Positions 17,618-25,898 of a stretch of 64,000 nt of DNA are shown piece after piece. Both the position numbers and the translations under genes were made by a program. This DNA is from Shinella zoogloeoides (GTDB lineage: Bacteria > Pseudomonadota > Alphaproteobacteria > Rhizobiales > Rhizobiaceae), in NCBI RefSeq assembly GCF_020883495.1, contig NZ_CP086610.1, positions 2,151,501-2,215,500 on the forward strand, written 5' to 3'. Every line of letters starts with the position of its first letter. Within the stretch, counting starts at the first letter, position 1. A model generated the notes under the pieces. The model made no database searches. It saw nothing but the letters and a program-made list of their open reading frames with translations, and was not told where the DNA came from.

Positions 17618-17707
17618 CGAACGGTCCCGTTCGCATTTGCAGGAAAACCGAGGGCGGATGTTATGCGGAACACGGCGCGAACGTATATCCCAAAATCCAT
17701 ACGGATT
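17618..17707. promoter_or_regulatory. Divergent promoter region with two inverted repeats
   Basis: The 171 bases between the ergothionase start (17579) and the divergent LysR-type start (17751) hold two clear inverted repeats: CGAACG-N4-CGTTCG (17618-17633) and AATCC-N4-GGATT (17694-17707), the latter beside the A/T-rich TTATGCTATAA. They are plausible binding sites for the neighbouring regulator. This is inferred from symmetry and position. Confidence 0.5.
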
Positions 17708-17750
17708 ATGCTATAAGCCGAACAGACGCCGAAAACCGAAAGCCCCGCCC

Positions 17751-18908
17751 GTGGATCTATCCACCCTTTGCCTTGTGCATGGCATTCTCGAAGAACGCGG
17801 CATCCGCAGGGCGGCAGCGCTGGCGAACCGCCCCGCCTCCAGTGCCAGCGCCGCGCTGCGCCGGGTCGAAGCCGCTCTCTCCGTGCCTCTGGTGCGCCGC
17901 GACGGACAGGCGCTCGTCCCCACGCTGGAGGCGGAAGCCCGCCTGCCGCAGCTTGGCGAGATCGCCCGCGCCACCTCCGCTCTCGCCGCGCTCGGTGAAG
18001 GCCGGAATGCGACATCCGCCATTTCGCTCGCCGCCCTCGCCCGCTTCGCAGCGGCGGCAAGGACAGGCAGCATCAACGCCGCCGCCAAAAGCCTCGGCCT
18101 CGGCCAGCCGCAGCTCACCCGCCAGCTCAGCAAGCTGGAGGCCTCACTCGGCTGCACGCTGCTCGATCGTTCGGCCAAGGGCATAAGCTGCACGGCCGCA
18201 GGCCTTGAAGCGCTTGCGCTGGCCGAGCGCATCGCCGCAGCCTGGGATGCCCTCTCGGCCGCCTCCGCCGAGCGTTTCCGCCGCAGCGCCGCCACCTGGC
18301 GGCTCGGCACGGTCATACCCTTCGGCCACGAGAGCGAGATCGCGGCGATGCTCGCGCGCCTCGCCGTCGAGTGGCGCGCAGCCCGCCCACGCCAGCCGCT
18401 TTTCCTCTCCTCCACCACCGCGGACGAACTCGTCTCGGGCCTCAAGAATCGCCGCTTCGACCTCATTCTACTCGATACGGACCGCTACCCTGCCGAATTC
18501 GACGGCCGGCTGATCGGCCGTTCGCAGCTCGCCCTCGCCGGCCCCCGGCATCTGGACAGATCGCAGGATTTCGCCGCGCTCCTGCACAGCCACCCCATCG
18601 CCGTGCCCAGCCCCCGCAGTGGCCTTAGGCAGATGACGGATCGATTTCTGGAGGCGACACTGTCATCGGCGGAGCGCGCCCGCCTGACGCTGGTCGAGGT
18701 GGACTCAATCCCCGTCATCATCAATCTCGTGCTGGATCACGGCCATCTTTCGATCCTGCCGGAACACTCGGTCGCCAATATCAGCCCGCCGCCGACCCTG
18801 CTGCCGCTCGATGCCGCCTACCAGCAATCCCTGAGCCTCGTCTGGCCGCGCGACGCCCTCTCCCGGCAGGCGGCGGACACCATCATCGCCCTCCTTTCGA
18901 GACCTTAG
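17751..18908 (+). CDS. LysR-type regulator with two N-terminal winged-helix domains
   Basis: A 385-residue regulator divergent from the ergothioneine operon. The C-terminal part is a LysR substrate-binding domain (from about residue 175: ATWRLGTVIPFGHESEI, and VNLVL/HLSILPEHSV-like segments near the end). Unusually there are two LysR-like HTH segments: residues about 4-68 (HGILEERGIRRAAALANR, then ALRRVEAALSVPLVRR) and about 90-150 (FAAAARTGSINAAAKSLGLG, then LTRQLSKLEASLGCTLLDRS). The start is taken as GTG 17751, because the first HTH begins immediately after it and the frame further upstream lies in the promoter region. It probably activates the operon in response to a pathway compound. Its 3' end overlaps the convergent CdhR-like gene by four bases. 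Confidence 0.85.
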   Translation: MDLSTLCLVHGILEERGIRRAAALANRPASSASAALRRVEAALSVPLVRRDGQALVPTLEAEARLPQLGEIARATSALAALGEGRNATSAISLAALARFAAAARTGSINAAAKSLGLGQPQLTRQLSKLEASLGCTLLDRSAKGISCTAAGLEALALAERIAAAWDALSAASAERFRRSAATWRLGTVIPFGHESEIAAMLARLAVEWRAARPRQPLFLSSTTADELVSGLKNRRFDLILLDTDRYPAEFDGRLIGRSQLALAGPRHLDRSQDFAALLHSHPIAVPSPRSGLRQMTDRFLEATLSSAERARLTLVEVDSIPVIINLVLDHGHLSILPEHSVANISPPPTLLPLDAAYQQSLSLVWPRDALSRQAADTIIALLSRP

Positions 18909-19900
18909 CCCTTCGCCCCGGCCCGCAGCCGCCGCCGGGTCTCCGTCGGGCTTTCATGGTAATGCGCACGGTAACTGCGGGAGAAGGCGGAAGAAGAGTT
19001 GAAGCCTGTGAGCGCGGCGATGTCGGCGAACTCCGCCTTGGTCTCGATCACCTTGCGCCGGGCGGCATTGAGGCGCAGCGCCAGATAATGATGGTGCGGC
19101 GCGACGCCCATCGATTCCTGGAAGAGATCCTGGAGGTGGCGCGCGCTGATGCCGACGCGACGGGCGAGCCGCGCCAGCGTCAAAGGCGCGTCCACCGTCT
19201 CCTCCATCAGCCGCACCGCCTGGCTGACGCGCTGGTCGGCGACGCGCATGTTGCCGAGCGCCGGCACCTGCAGCAGGCCGCCGGTGCGCTCGTGCTCGTA
19301 GATGAAGAGCCGTGAGACCTCCAGCGCCAGCGAATAGCCCTGCCGGCGGCGGATGATCTCCAGCATCAGGTCGAGTGTCGGCAGGGAACCGCCGGTCGTG
19401 ATGCGCTTGCCGTCGATGACATAGCGCTCACGCATCACCGTGATCTGCGGATAGCGGGAAGCGAATTCCTCCATGTCCTCCCAGTGAATCGTCACGGAAT
19501 GGCCGTCGAGCAGGCTCGCCTCGGCGAGCAGCCAGCTTCCCGATTCGATGCCGGCCATCATGCTGCGATGGCGCGCCGTCTGCGAAAGCTGGCGCCGCAA
19601 CAGAGGCGTCGCACTCATCTGCCATTGATAGCTGGACAAGACGAAGAGCGGCGCGGTCTCCCGCTCCGGCAGGAACACACCGTCGACGGGCACCGGAATG
19701 CGGCTGCGCGTCTCGATGGGCGCACCGTCCGGCGAGAAGATGCGCCAGCGATAGAGGTCCTGGCCGGAGATGCGATTGGCGGCGCGAAGCGGCTCGATGA
19801 CCGAGGCGACGAGGATGAGGTTCGTCTCGGGCAGCACCAGAATATCGATGTCGAGCGTATCGGCGGAAGGGTCCAGCATGGCGGGAGCATGGCCGCCCAT
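18905..19900 (-). CDS. cdhR: GlxA/CdhR-type AraC-family regulator of carnitine catabolism
   Basis: A 331-residue regulator with an N-terminal DJ-1/PfpI-like amidotransferase domain (IDILVLPETNLILVASVIEP onward) and a C-terminal AraC HTH pair (LTLARLARRVGISARHLQDL and FADIAALTGFNSSSAFSRSY). This architecture is that of CdhR, the L-carnitine-dehydrogenase regulator of Pseudomonas. It is divergent from the BKACE and carnitine dehydrogenase genes, which supports the name. Start choice is uncertain: ATG 19900 is used, but a TTG at 19915 and an ATG at 19879 are possible. It probably activates the carnitine genes in response to carnitine or a metabolite. Confidence 0.85.
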   Translation of the reverse strand: MGGHAPAMLDPSADTLDIDILVLPETNLILVASVIEPLRAANRISGQDLYRWRIFSPDGAPIETRSRIPVPVDGVFLPERETAPLFVLSSYQWQMSATPLLRRQLSQTARHRSMMAGIESGSWLLAEASLLDGHSVTIHWEDMEEFASRYPQITVMRERYVIDGKRITTGGSLPTLDLMLEIIRRRQGYSLALEVSRLFIYEHERTGGLLQVPALGNMRVADQRVSQAVRLMEETVDAPLTLARLARRVGISARHLQDLFQESMGVAPHHHYLALRLNAARRKVIETKAEFADIAALTGFNSSSAFSRSYRAHYHESPTETRRRLRAGAKG

Positions 19901-19937
19901 TTCTCGAATTGTCAAGAATGGATCCGAAAAGTGAAAG

Positions 19938-19964
19938 CATTACGCCTTCTCTTGGCTCGTAATG
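19938..19964. promoter_or_regulatory. Inverted repeat in the cdhR/BKACE divergent promoter
   Basis: CATTACG-N13-CGTAATG, perfect seven-base arms, lies midway between the divergent cdhR-like and BKACE genes. Its size suits a dimeric AraC/GlxA-type regulator. Putative operator, from symmetry and location only. Confidence 0.5.
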
Positions 19965-19993
19965 GTCCCAACGAGAATACCGGGAGAACGACA

Positions 19994-20908
19994 ATGCCCT
20001 TAGCCATGAATCGTGACGTCTTCATCACCTGCGCCGTCACCGGCTCCGGCGACACCGCCGGCAAATCCCCCCACGTTCCGCGCTCGCCCAAGCAGATCGC
20101 CGAATCGGCCATCGAGGCGGCGAAGGCCGGCGCGGCCGTCGTGCATTGCCATGTGCGCGATCCGGAAACCGGCGCGCCGAGCCGCCGCAACGATCTTTAC
20201 CGCGAAGTGACCGAGCGCATCCGCGACGCCGAAGTGGACGTCGTGCTGAACCTCACCGCCGGCATGGGCGGCGACATGATCTTCGGCAACACCGAGCAGC
20301 CGCTTCCGCTCAATCCCGTCGGCACCGACATGGTGGGCGCCACCGAGCGCGTTTCCCACGTCGCCGAATGTCTGCCGGAAATCTGCACGCTCGATTGCGG
20401 CACGATGAACTTCTCGCTCGGCGACTACGTGATGACCAACACGCCCTCCATGCTGCGCGCCATGGGCCGGATGATGACGGACCTCGGCGTTCGCCCCGAG
20501 ATCGAAGCCTTCGACACCGGCCATCTCTGGTTCGCCAAGCAGCTTGTCGAGGAAGGCGTCATCGAGGATCCGGTGCTCATCCAGCTCTGCATGGGCATTC
20601 CGTGGGGCGCGCCGGACGACCTCAACACCTTCATGGCGATGGTCAACAACGTGCCCGCCAACTGGACCTTCTCGGCCTTCTCCATCGGCCGCAACGCCAT
20701 GGCCTATCCGGCAGCAGCCGTGCTTGCCGGCGGCAATGTCCGCGTCGGCCTGGAAGACAACCTCTATGTCGGCAAGGGCCAGCTCGCCACCAACGCGCAG
20801 CTCGTCGACAAGGCCGTCACCATCATCGAAAGCATGGGCGCCCGCGTCATCGGCCCGGCCGAAGTGCGCGAGAAGCTGAAGCTGACGAAGCGCGCACCGC
20901 GCGGCTGA
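19994..20908 (+). CDS. BKACE-family 3-dehydrocarnitine cleavage enzyme
   Basis: A 304-residue beta-keto acid cleavage enzyme (formerly DUF849). Family motifs: FITCAVTGSGDT, the zinc ligands in VVHCHVRDP (H-C-H), AECLPEICTLDCGTMNFS, EAFDTGHLWF and VGLEDNLYVGKGQLA. In carnitine catabolism a BKACE enzyme reacts 3-dehydrocarnitine with acetyl-CoA to give betainyl-CoA and acetoacetate. The adjacent carnitine dehydrogenase and CdhR-like regulator make that the best reading. The ATG at 19994 has GGGAGAACGACA upstream; an ATG four codons later is less well placed. Confidence 0.92.
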   Translation: MPLAMNRDVFITCAVTGSGDTAGKSPHVPRSPKQIAESAIEAAKAGAAVVHCHVRDPETGAPSRRNDLYREVTERIRDAEVDVVLNLTAGMGGDMIFGNTEQPLPLNPVGTDMVGATERVSHVAECLPEICTLDCGTMNFSLGDYVMTNTPSMLRAMGRMMTDLGVRPEIEAFDTGHLWFAKQLVEEGVIEDPVLIQLCMGIPWGAPDDLNTFMAMVNNVPANWTFSAFSIGRNAMAYPAAAVLAGGNVRVGLEDNLYVGKGQLATNAQLVDKAVTIIESMGARVIGPAEVREKLKLTKRAPRG

Positions 20909-20920
20909 TCATTTGAGGTT

Positions 20921-20979
20921 GCCCCTCCCTAACCCTCTCCCCGCAAGCGGGGAGAGGGTCGCAGCAGCCGGATCAGGGC
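20921..20979. repeat. RIME-like palindrome element, single-hairpin copy
   Basis: Contains ACCCTCTCCCCGC-AAGC-GGGGAGAGGGT, flanked by CCCCTCC on the left and CAGCCGGATCAGGG on the right. It is the compact form of the element seen doubled at 4894, 22514, 32164 and 36395. It separates the BKACE gene from the carnitine dehydrogenase gene. Confidence 0.8.
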
Positions 20980-21013
20980 AGCGACACCCGCATAAAAACG
21001 ATTGAGGGAACAC

Positions 21014-22510
21014 ATGAGCACCATCAACAAGGCAGCCTGCGTCGGCGGCGGCGTCATCGGCGGGGCATGGGTCGCGCGCTTCGCGCTGGCCGGCATCGAC
21101 GTCAAGGTCTTCGACCCGCATCCGGAAGCCGAGCGCATCATCGGCGAAGTCATGGCCAATGCCGAGCGCGCCTATGGCATGCTCACCATGGCTCCCCTGC
21201 CGCCGAAGGGCAAGGTCACCTTCTGCAAGAGCATCGAAGACGCCGTACAAGACGCTGACTGGATTCAGGAAAGCGTGCCCGAGCGCCTCGAACTGAAGCG
21301 CGGCGTCCTCACCCAGATTGACGCGGCCGCAAAGCCCGACGCCCTGATCGGCTCCTCCACGTCGGGCCTCATGCCGACCGATCTGCAGCGCGACATGAAA
21401 CACCCCGAACGCCTGTTCGTCGCGCATCCCTACAACCCCGTCTACCTGCTACCGCTCGCCGAACTCGTCGGCGGCCAGAAGACGTCGCGCGCCGTTCTCG
21501 AAGACGCCAAGGCAAAGCTCGCCCCCATCGGCATGAAGGGCGTGATCATCAACAAGGAGATCGAGGCTTTCGTCGGCGACCGCCTGCTCGAAGCCGTCTG
21601 GCGCGAAGGCCTCTGGCTGATCAAGGACGACATCTGCGATACCGAAACGCTCGACGACGTGATCCGCTATTCCTTCGGCATGCGCTGGGCGCAGATGGGC
21701 ATGTTCGAGACCTACCGCATCGCCGGGGGCGAAGCGGGCATGCGCCACTTCCTCGCCCAGTTCGGCCCCTGCCTCTCCTGGCCCTGGACCAAGCTCACCG
21801 ATGTCGTCGATCTCAACGACGAACTGGTGGAGAAGATCGCGAACCAGTCCGACGCCCAGTCGGGTGCGCGCGGCATTCGCGAACTGGAGCGCATCCGCGA
21901 CCAGAACCTCGTCGGCATCATGCATGCGCTGAAGGCCGGCGACGAGGGTCGCGGCTGGGGTTCGGGCAAGCTGCTCGCCGAATTCGAGGCGCATCTTTGG
22001 GCCAAGGCCGGCAAGGCGAAGGTCGAAGTCTCCTCGAGCGAACCGCTCCGCCTCGTCGACACCAAGGTCAACGCCGCCTGGGTCGATTATAACGGCCACA
22101 TGACCGAGCACCGCTACCTCCAGCTCTTCGGCGATACGTCCGACGCGCTGCTGCGTCTCATCGGCGTCGATTTCGCCTATGTCGAGGCCGGCCACAGCTA
22201 CTACACGGTGGAAACCCACATCCGCCATCTCGGCGAAGGCAAGCTCGGACAGGCGCTCTACACGACGCTCCAGCTCCTCTCCTCCGACAAGAAGCGGCTC
22301 CACTTCTTCACCCGCATTCACGATGCGGCGACCGGCGACGTCATCGCGACGGCGGAACAGATGATGGTGCATGTGGACAGCAAGGCCGGCAAGAGCGTCG
22401 ACGCGCCGGCCGAGGTGCTGGCGAAGATCGCGCCGATTGCCGAAGCCCATGCCAAGCTGGCAACGCCGGAAGGCGCGGGTCGCAGCGTCGGGCAGCGGAA
22501 AGCGAACTGA
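21014..22510 (+). CDS. lcdH: L-carnitine dehydrogenase fused to a thioesterase domain
   Basis: A 498-residue two-domain protein. Residues 1 to about 320 form a 3-hydroxyacyl-CoA-dehydrogenase-like domain: Rossmann motif VGGGVIGGAWVARFAL, QESVPERLELKRGV, SSTSGLMPTDLQ and the HPYNPVYLLPLAEL segment. It oxidises L-carnitine to 3-dehydrocarnitine with NAD. Residues from about 345 form a 4HBT hot-dog domain (VNAAWVDYNGHMTEHRYL with the catalytic Asp, then GHSYYTVETHIRHLGEG), expected to hydrolyse betainyl-CoA to glycine betaine. This fusion is the arrangement known in Sinorhizobium. The ATG at 21014 has GAGGGAACAC upstream. Roughly 500 residues versus about 320 for the unfused dehydrogenase. Confidence 0.94.
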   Translation: MSTINKAACVGGGVIGGAWVARFALAGIDVKVFDPHPEAERIIGEVMANAERAYGMLTMAPLPPKGKVTFCKSIEDAVQDADWIQESVPERLELKRGVLTQIDAAAKPDALIGSSTSGLMPTDLQRDMKHPERLFVAHPYNPVYLLPLAELVGGQKTSRAVLEDAKAKLAPIGMKGVIINKEIEAFVGDRLLEAVWREGLWLIKDDICDTETLDDVIRYSFGMRWAQMGMFETYRIAGGEAGMRHFLAQFGPCLSWPWTKLTDVVDLNDELVEKIANQSDAQSGARGIRELERIRDQNLVGIMHALKAGDEGRGWGSGKLLAEFEAHLWAKAGKAKVEVSSSEPLRLVDTKVNAAWVDYNGHMTEHRYLQLFGDTSDALLRLIGVDFAYVEAGHSYYTVETHIRHLGEGKLGQALYTTLQLLSSDKKRLHFFTRIHDAATGDVIATAEQMMVHVDSKAGKSVDAPAEVLAKIAPIAEAHAKLATPEGAGRSVGQRKAN

Positions 22511-22513
22511 GGC

Positions 22514-22648
22514 CCCCTCACCCTGGCCCTCTCCCCGCAAGCGGGGAGAGGGAACCTGCCCAAAGCAGGCTTGGAAATGGAGGAAATCGGCGCGGCATAT
22601 CCCTTCTCCCCGTTCACGGGGAGAAGGTGGCGGCAGCCGGATGAGGGG
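22514..22648. repeat. RIME-like double palindrome element, copy 3
   Basis: Left half CCCCTCACCCTGGCCCTCTCCCC with hairpin GCAAGC and mirror GGGGAGAGGG (to 22552). Right half CCTTCTCCCCGTTCACGGGGAGAAGG (22602-22627) followed by GGATGAGGGG. The spacer (22553-22601) contains CGCGGCATATC, also found, inverted, in the copy at 32164. It fills the gap between the carnitine dehydrogenase and acyl-CoA dehydrogenase genes. Confidence 0.85.
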
Positions 22649-22671
22649 CAAACCGAAACGAGGGGAATACC

Positions 22672-23832
22672 ATGAATTTCGCACTCACCGACGAACAGCA
22701 GATGATCGTGGACACGGTCCGCTCCTTCGTCGAAACGGAAATCTATCCGCATGAAAACGAAGTCGAGCGCACCGGCCATGTGCCGCCGGAACTCGGCCAG
22801 GAAATCGCGCGCAAGTGCAAGGAGATCGGTTTCTTCGGCTGCAATATGCCGGAAGAGGTCGGCGGCGCGGGCCTCGACCACACGTCCTTCACACTGGTCG
22901 AGCGCGAGCTTGGTCGCGGCTCGATGGCGCTGACGGTCTTCTTCGGCCGCCCCTCCGGCATCCTGATGGCCTGCAACGACGAGCAGCGCGAACGCTACCT
23001 GCTGCCCGCCGTCAGCGGTGAAAAATTCGACGCGCTCGCCATGACCGAACCGGACGCCGGCTCGGACGTGCGCGGCATGAAGTGCTTCGCCCGCAAGGAT
23101 GGCGACGACTGGGTCGTCAACGGCACCAAGCATTTCATCAGCCACGCCAACATCGCCGATTTCGTCATCGTCTTCATCGCGACCGGCGAGGAGGACACGC
23201 CGCGCGGCAAGAAGAAGCTCATCACCTGCTTCCTTGTCGACCGCGGCACGCCGGGCTTCGAAATCCGCGAGGGCTACAACTCGGTCTCCCATCGCGGCTA
23301 CAAGAACTGCATCCTCAATTTCGACGAATGCCGCCTGCCCTCCGCCCAGATTCTCGGCGAAGTCCACAAGGGCTTCGACATCGCCAACGACTGGCTCTAC
23401 GCAACGCGCCTCACCGTCGCCGCCACCTCCGTCGGCCGCGCCCGCCGCGCCTTCGACTATGCGCTGAACTATGCCGCCGAGCGCAAACAGTTCGGCAAGC
23501 CCATCGGCGCGAACCAGGGCGTCTCCTTCAAGCTCGCCGACATGATCACCGAGATCGACGCCGCCGACCTCCTGACGCTCTCGGCCGCCTGGCGGCTCGA
23601 CCAGGGCCTGCCGTCGAACCGCGAGATCGCCTCGGCAAAAGTCTACGCCACGGAAATGCTCTCCCGCGTCACCGACGAGGCGATCCAGATCTTCGGCGGC
23701 ATGGGTCTGATGGACGACCTGCCGCTCGCCCGCTTCTGGCGCGACGCCCGCGTCGAGCGCATCTGGGACGGCACGTCGGAAATCCAGCGGCACATCATCA
23801 GCCGCGACCTGCTCAGGCCGCTGGGAGCGTAA
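22672..23832 (+). CDS. Acyl-CoA dehydrogenase, probably gamma-butyrobetainyl-CoA dehydrogenase
   Basis: A 386-residue FAD enzyme of the acyl-CoA dehydrogenase family that would introduce a double bond alpha-beta to the thioester. FAD/substrate motifs: ALAMTEPDAGSDVRGM (about 122-137), WVVNGTKHFISHA, ERKQFGKPIGANQGV, IQIFGGMGLMDD and the C-terminal RIWDGTSEIQRHIISRDLL. The catalytic base position, usually Glu in YEGT, is Asp here (WDGT). Located between the carnitine dehydrogenase and a CaiD-like hydratase with a CoA ligase, it most likely converts gamma-butyrobetainyl-CoA to crotonobetainyl-CoA, passing electrons to ETF. Family certain; substrate inferred. Confidence 0.9.
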   Translation: MNFALTDEQQMIVDTVRSFVETEIYPHENEVERTGHVPPELGQEIARKCKEIGFFGCNMPEEVGGAGLDHTSFTLVERELGRGSMALTVFFGRPSGILMACNDEQRERYLLPAVSGEKFDALAMTEPDAGSDVRGMKCFARKDGDDWVVNGTKHFISHANIADFVIVFIATGEEDTPRGKKKLITCFLVDRGTPGFEIREGYNSVSHRGYKNCILNFDECRLPSAQILGEVHKGFDIANDWLYATRLTVAATSVGRARRAFDYALNYAAERKQFGKPIGANQGVSFKLADMITEIDAADLLTLSAAWRLDQGLPSNREIASAKVYATEMLSRVTDEAIQIFGGMGLMDDLPLARFWRDARVERIWDGTSEIQRHIISRDLLRPLGA

Positions 23833-23837
23833 CCGGA

Positions 23838-25898
23838 ATGGTGCGCTCCCTCGACCGCCTCATCCGCCCGAAATCCATCGCCGTCTTCGGCGGCAAGGAA
23901 GCCCGGCGGGTCATCTACCAATGCGACAAGATGGGCTTTTCCGGCGATATCTGGCCGGTGCATCCGCGCGAGGACGAAATCCTCGGCCGCAAATGCTACC
24001 GCTCGGTCGCCGACCTTCCCGGCGCGCCGGACGCCTCCTTCGTCGGCGTCAACCGTGAACTGACCATCGGCATCATCCGCGACCTTGCCGCGCGCGGCGC
24101 GGGCGGGGCCGTCTGCTACGCCTCCGGCTTCCGCGAGGCCGTCAGCGAGCTTGCCGATGGCGACGACCTGCAGAGGGCGCTGGTGGAGGCCGCCGGCGAC
24201 ATGCCGATCCTCGGCCCCAATTGCTACGGCTTCATCAACATGCTGGACGGCGCGCTGCTCTGGCCCGACCAGCACGGCATGCTGCGCATCGAGAAGGGCG
24301 TCGCCGTCCTCACGCAGTCCTCCAACATCGCCTGCAACGTCTCGATGCAGCAGCGCGGCCTGCCGCTCGCCTATATCCTGACGGCCGGCAACCAGGCGCA
24401 GACCGGCCTTGCCGATCTCGCCTGCGCCGTGCTGGAAGACCCGCGCGTCACCGCCGTCGGCCTGCATATCGAGGGCTTCGACAGCCTCGCCTCACTGGAA
24501 CGCCTCGGCCTTCGCGCCCGCGAGTTGAAGAAGCCGGTCGTCACGCTGAAGGTCGGCAAGTCGGAGCAGGCGCAGCTTGCCACCGTCTCGCACACCGCCT
24601 CGCTCGCCGGCAACGACGCCGTCTCCTCGGCGCTGCTTTCCCGCCTCGGCATCGGCCGCGTCGAGACCCTGCCGGAGCTGCTCGAAACCCTGAAGCTGCT
24701 GCATGTCGCCGGCCCCCTGCCGAACCACGACATCTCCTCCATGTCCTGTTCGGGCGGCGAGGCCTCGCTGATGGCCGATGCCGGGGTGAAGCGGAAGATC
24801 GTCTACCGCGACCTGAAGCCGGAACAGCGCCAGCCGCTGCGCGAAACGCTCGGCCAGATGGTGACGATCTCCAACCCGCTCGACTACCACACCTTCGTCT
24901 GGGGCAACCGCGAGAAGCAGACCGCCGCCTTCACCACCATGCTGCAGGGTGGCTACGGCCTCAACCTCGTCGTGCTCGACTTCCCCCGCCTCGACCGCTG
25001 CGACGCGGCAGACTGGATCACCACCTGCGAGGCCCTGATCGACGCCGCGCGGGCAACGGGAGAAAATGCCGGCATCGTCGCCAGCATGGGCGAGAACCTG
25101 CCGGAAGAAACCGCCGAAATGCTGGTGCGAAACGGCGTCGTGCCCTTCTACGGCATCGAGGAGGCTTTGGCTGCGGCAGATGCGGCCGCCGGCATCGGCG
25201 AGGCATGGTCGAAGCCGCTTTCCGCCCCGCTGCTGAAAGCCGCGACCAGCGACGGCGAAGCGATCACGCTCACCGAGCACGAGGCCAAGCAGGCGCTCGC
25301 CGCCCATGGCCTGCCCGTTCCCAAGGGCCTCACCGCCGCAACGGCGGAGGCCGCCGCGGACGCCGCCGAAACGCTCGGCTTCCCCGTCGTGCTCAAGGGC
25401 CTCGGCGTGGCGCACAAGACGGAAGCCGGCGCGGTGAAGCTCAACCTTGCCGGCCGCGAGGCCGTGCTTGACGCGGCGAAAGCCATGGCCGGCGTCGCCT
25501 CCGGCTTCCTCGTGGAAAAGATGGTGGGCAAACCGGTCGCCGAACTCATCGTCGGCGCGATGCGCGATCCCGTCGCCGGTCCGGTGCTGACCATCGGCGC
25601 GGGCGGCATCCTCGTCGAACTGCTTGAGGATTCGGCGATCCTGACCCTGCCGACCGACGAGGCCACGATCCGCGAAGCCATCTCCGGCCTCAAGATCGCC
25701 AAGCTGCTCGCCGGCTATCGCGGCGCGGCGAAGGGCGATATCGACGCCCTCGTCGCCGCCGTCGCATCGGCGGCATCCTATGTCGTTTCAAACGCTTCAA
25801 TAATCGAAGAACTGGACGTTAATCCCATAATGGTGCTCCCCGCCGGTGACGGTGTCGTGGCGGCCGACGCACTGATCCGTCTGAGGAAACAATCATGA
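23838..25898 (+). CDS. ADP-forming acyl-CoA synthetase, probably gamma-butyrobetaine/carnitine-CoA ligase
   Basis: A 686-residue enzyme of the NDP-forming acyl-CoA synthetase family. The N-terminal CoA-binding domain (RLIRPKSIAVFGGKEARRV) is followed by succinyl-CoA-ligase-like domains with the phospho-histidine region VSHTASLAGNDAV (about residues 251-263). A C-terminal ATP-grasp domain runs from about residue 470 (LTEHEAKQALAAHGLPVPKG, GFPVVLKGLGVAHKTEAGAV, ELDVNPIMVLP). It is immediately after the dehydrogenase gene (5 bases) and overlaps the CaiD-like gene by four bases. In Escherichia coli, CaiC (AMP-forming) activates betaines; here an unrelated ADP-forming enzyme occupies that slot. 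Confidence 0.9.
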   Translation: MVRSLDRLIRPKSIAVFGGKEARRVIYQCDKMGFSGDIWPVHPREDEILGRKCYRSVADLPGAPDASFVGVNRELTIGIIRDLAARGAGGAVCYASGFREAVSELADGDDLQRALVEAAGDMPILGPNCYGFINMLDGALLWPDQHGMLRIEKGVAVLTQSSNIACNVSMQQRGLPLAYILTAGNQAQTGLADLACAVLEDPRVTAVGLHIEGFDSLASLERLGLRARELKKPVVTLKVGKSEQAQLATVSHTASLAGNDAVSSALLSRLGIGRVETLPELLETLKLLHVAGPLPNHDISSMSCSGGEASLMADAGVKRKIVYRDLKPEQRQPLRETLGQMVTISNPLDYHTFVWGNREKQTAAFTTMLQGGYGLNLVVLDFPRLDRCDAADWITTCEALIDAARATGENAGIVASMGENLPEETAEMLVRNGVVPFYGIEEALAAADAAAGIGEAWSKPLSAPLLKAATSDGEAITLTEHEAKQALAAHGLPVPKGLTAATAEAAADAAETLGFPVVLKGLGVAHKTEAGAVKLNLAGREAVLDAAKAMAGVASGFLVEKMVGKPVAELIVGAMRDPVAGPVLTIGAGGILVELLEDSAILTLPTDEATIREAISGLKIAKLLAGYRGAAKGDIDALVAAVASAASYVVSNASIIEELDVNPIMVLPAGDGVVAADALIRLRKQS

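Noticed and set aside
19905..19916. TTGACA as a promoter -35 box for the cdhR-like gene
   Set aside because: It overlaps a possible TTG start and has no well-placed -10 before the gene; it cannot be told from coding sequence.
20921..22648. Possible CRISPR-like repeats
   Set aside because: The repeats are palindromic, irregularly spaced, paired in mirror orientation and scattered between operons. There is no array and no cas gene.
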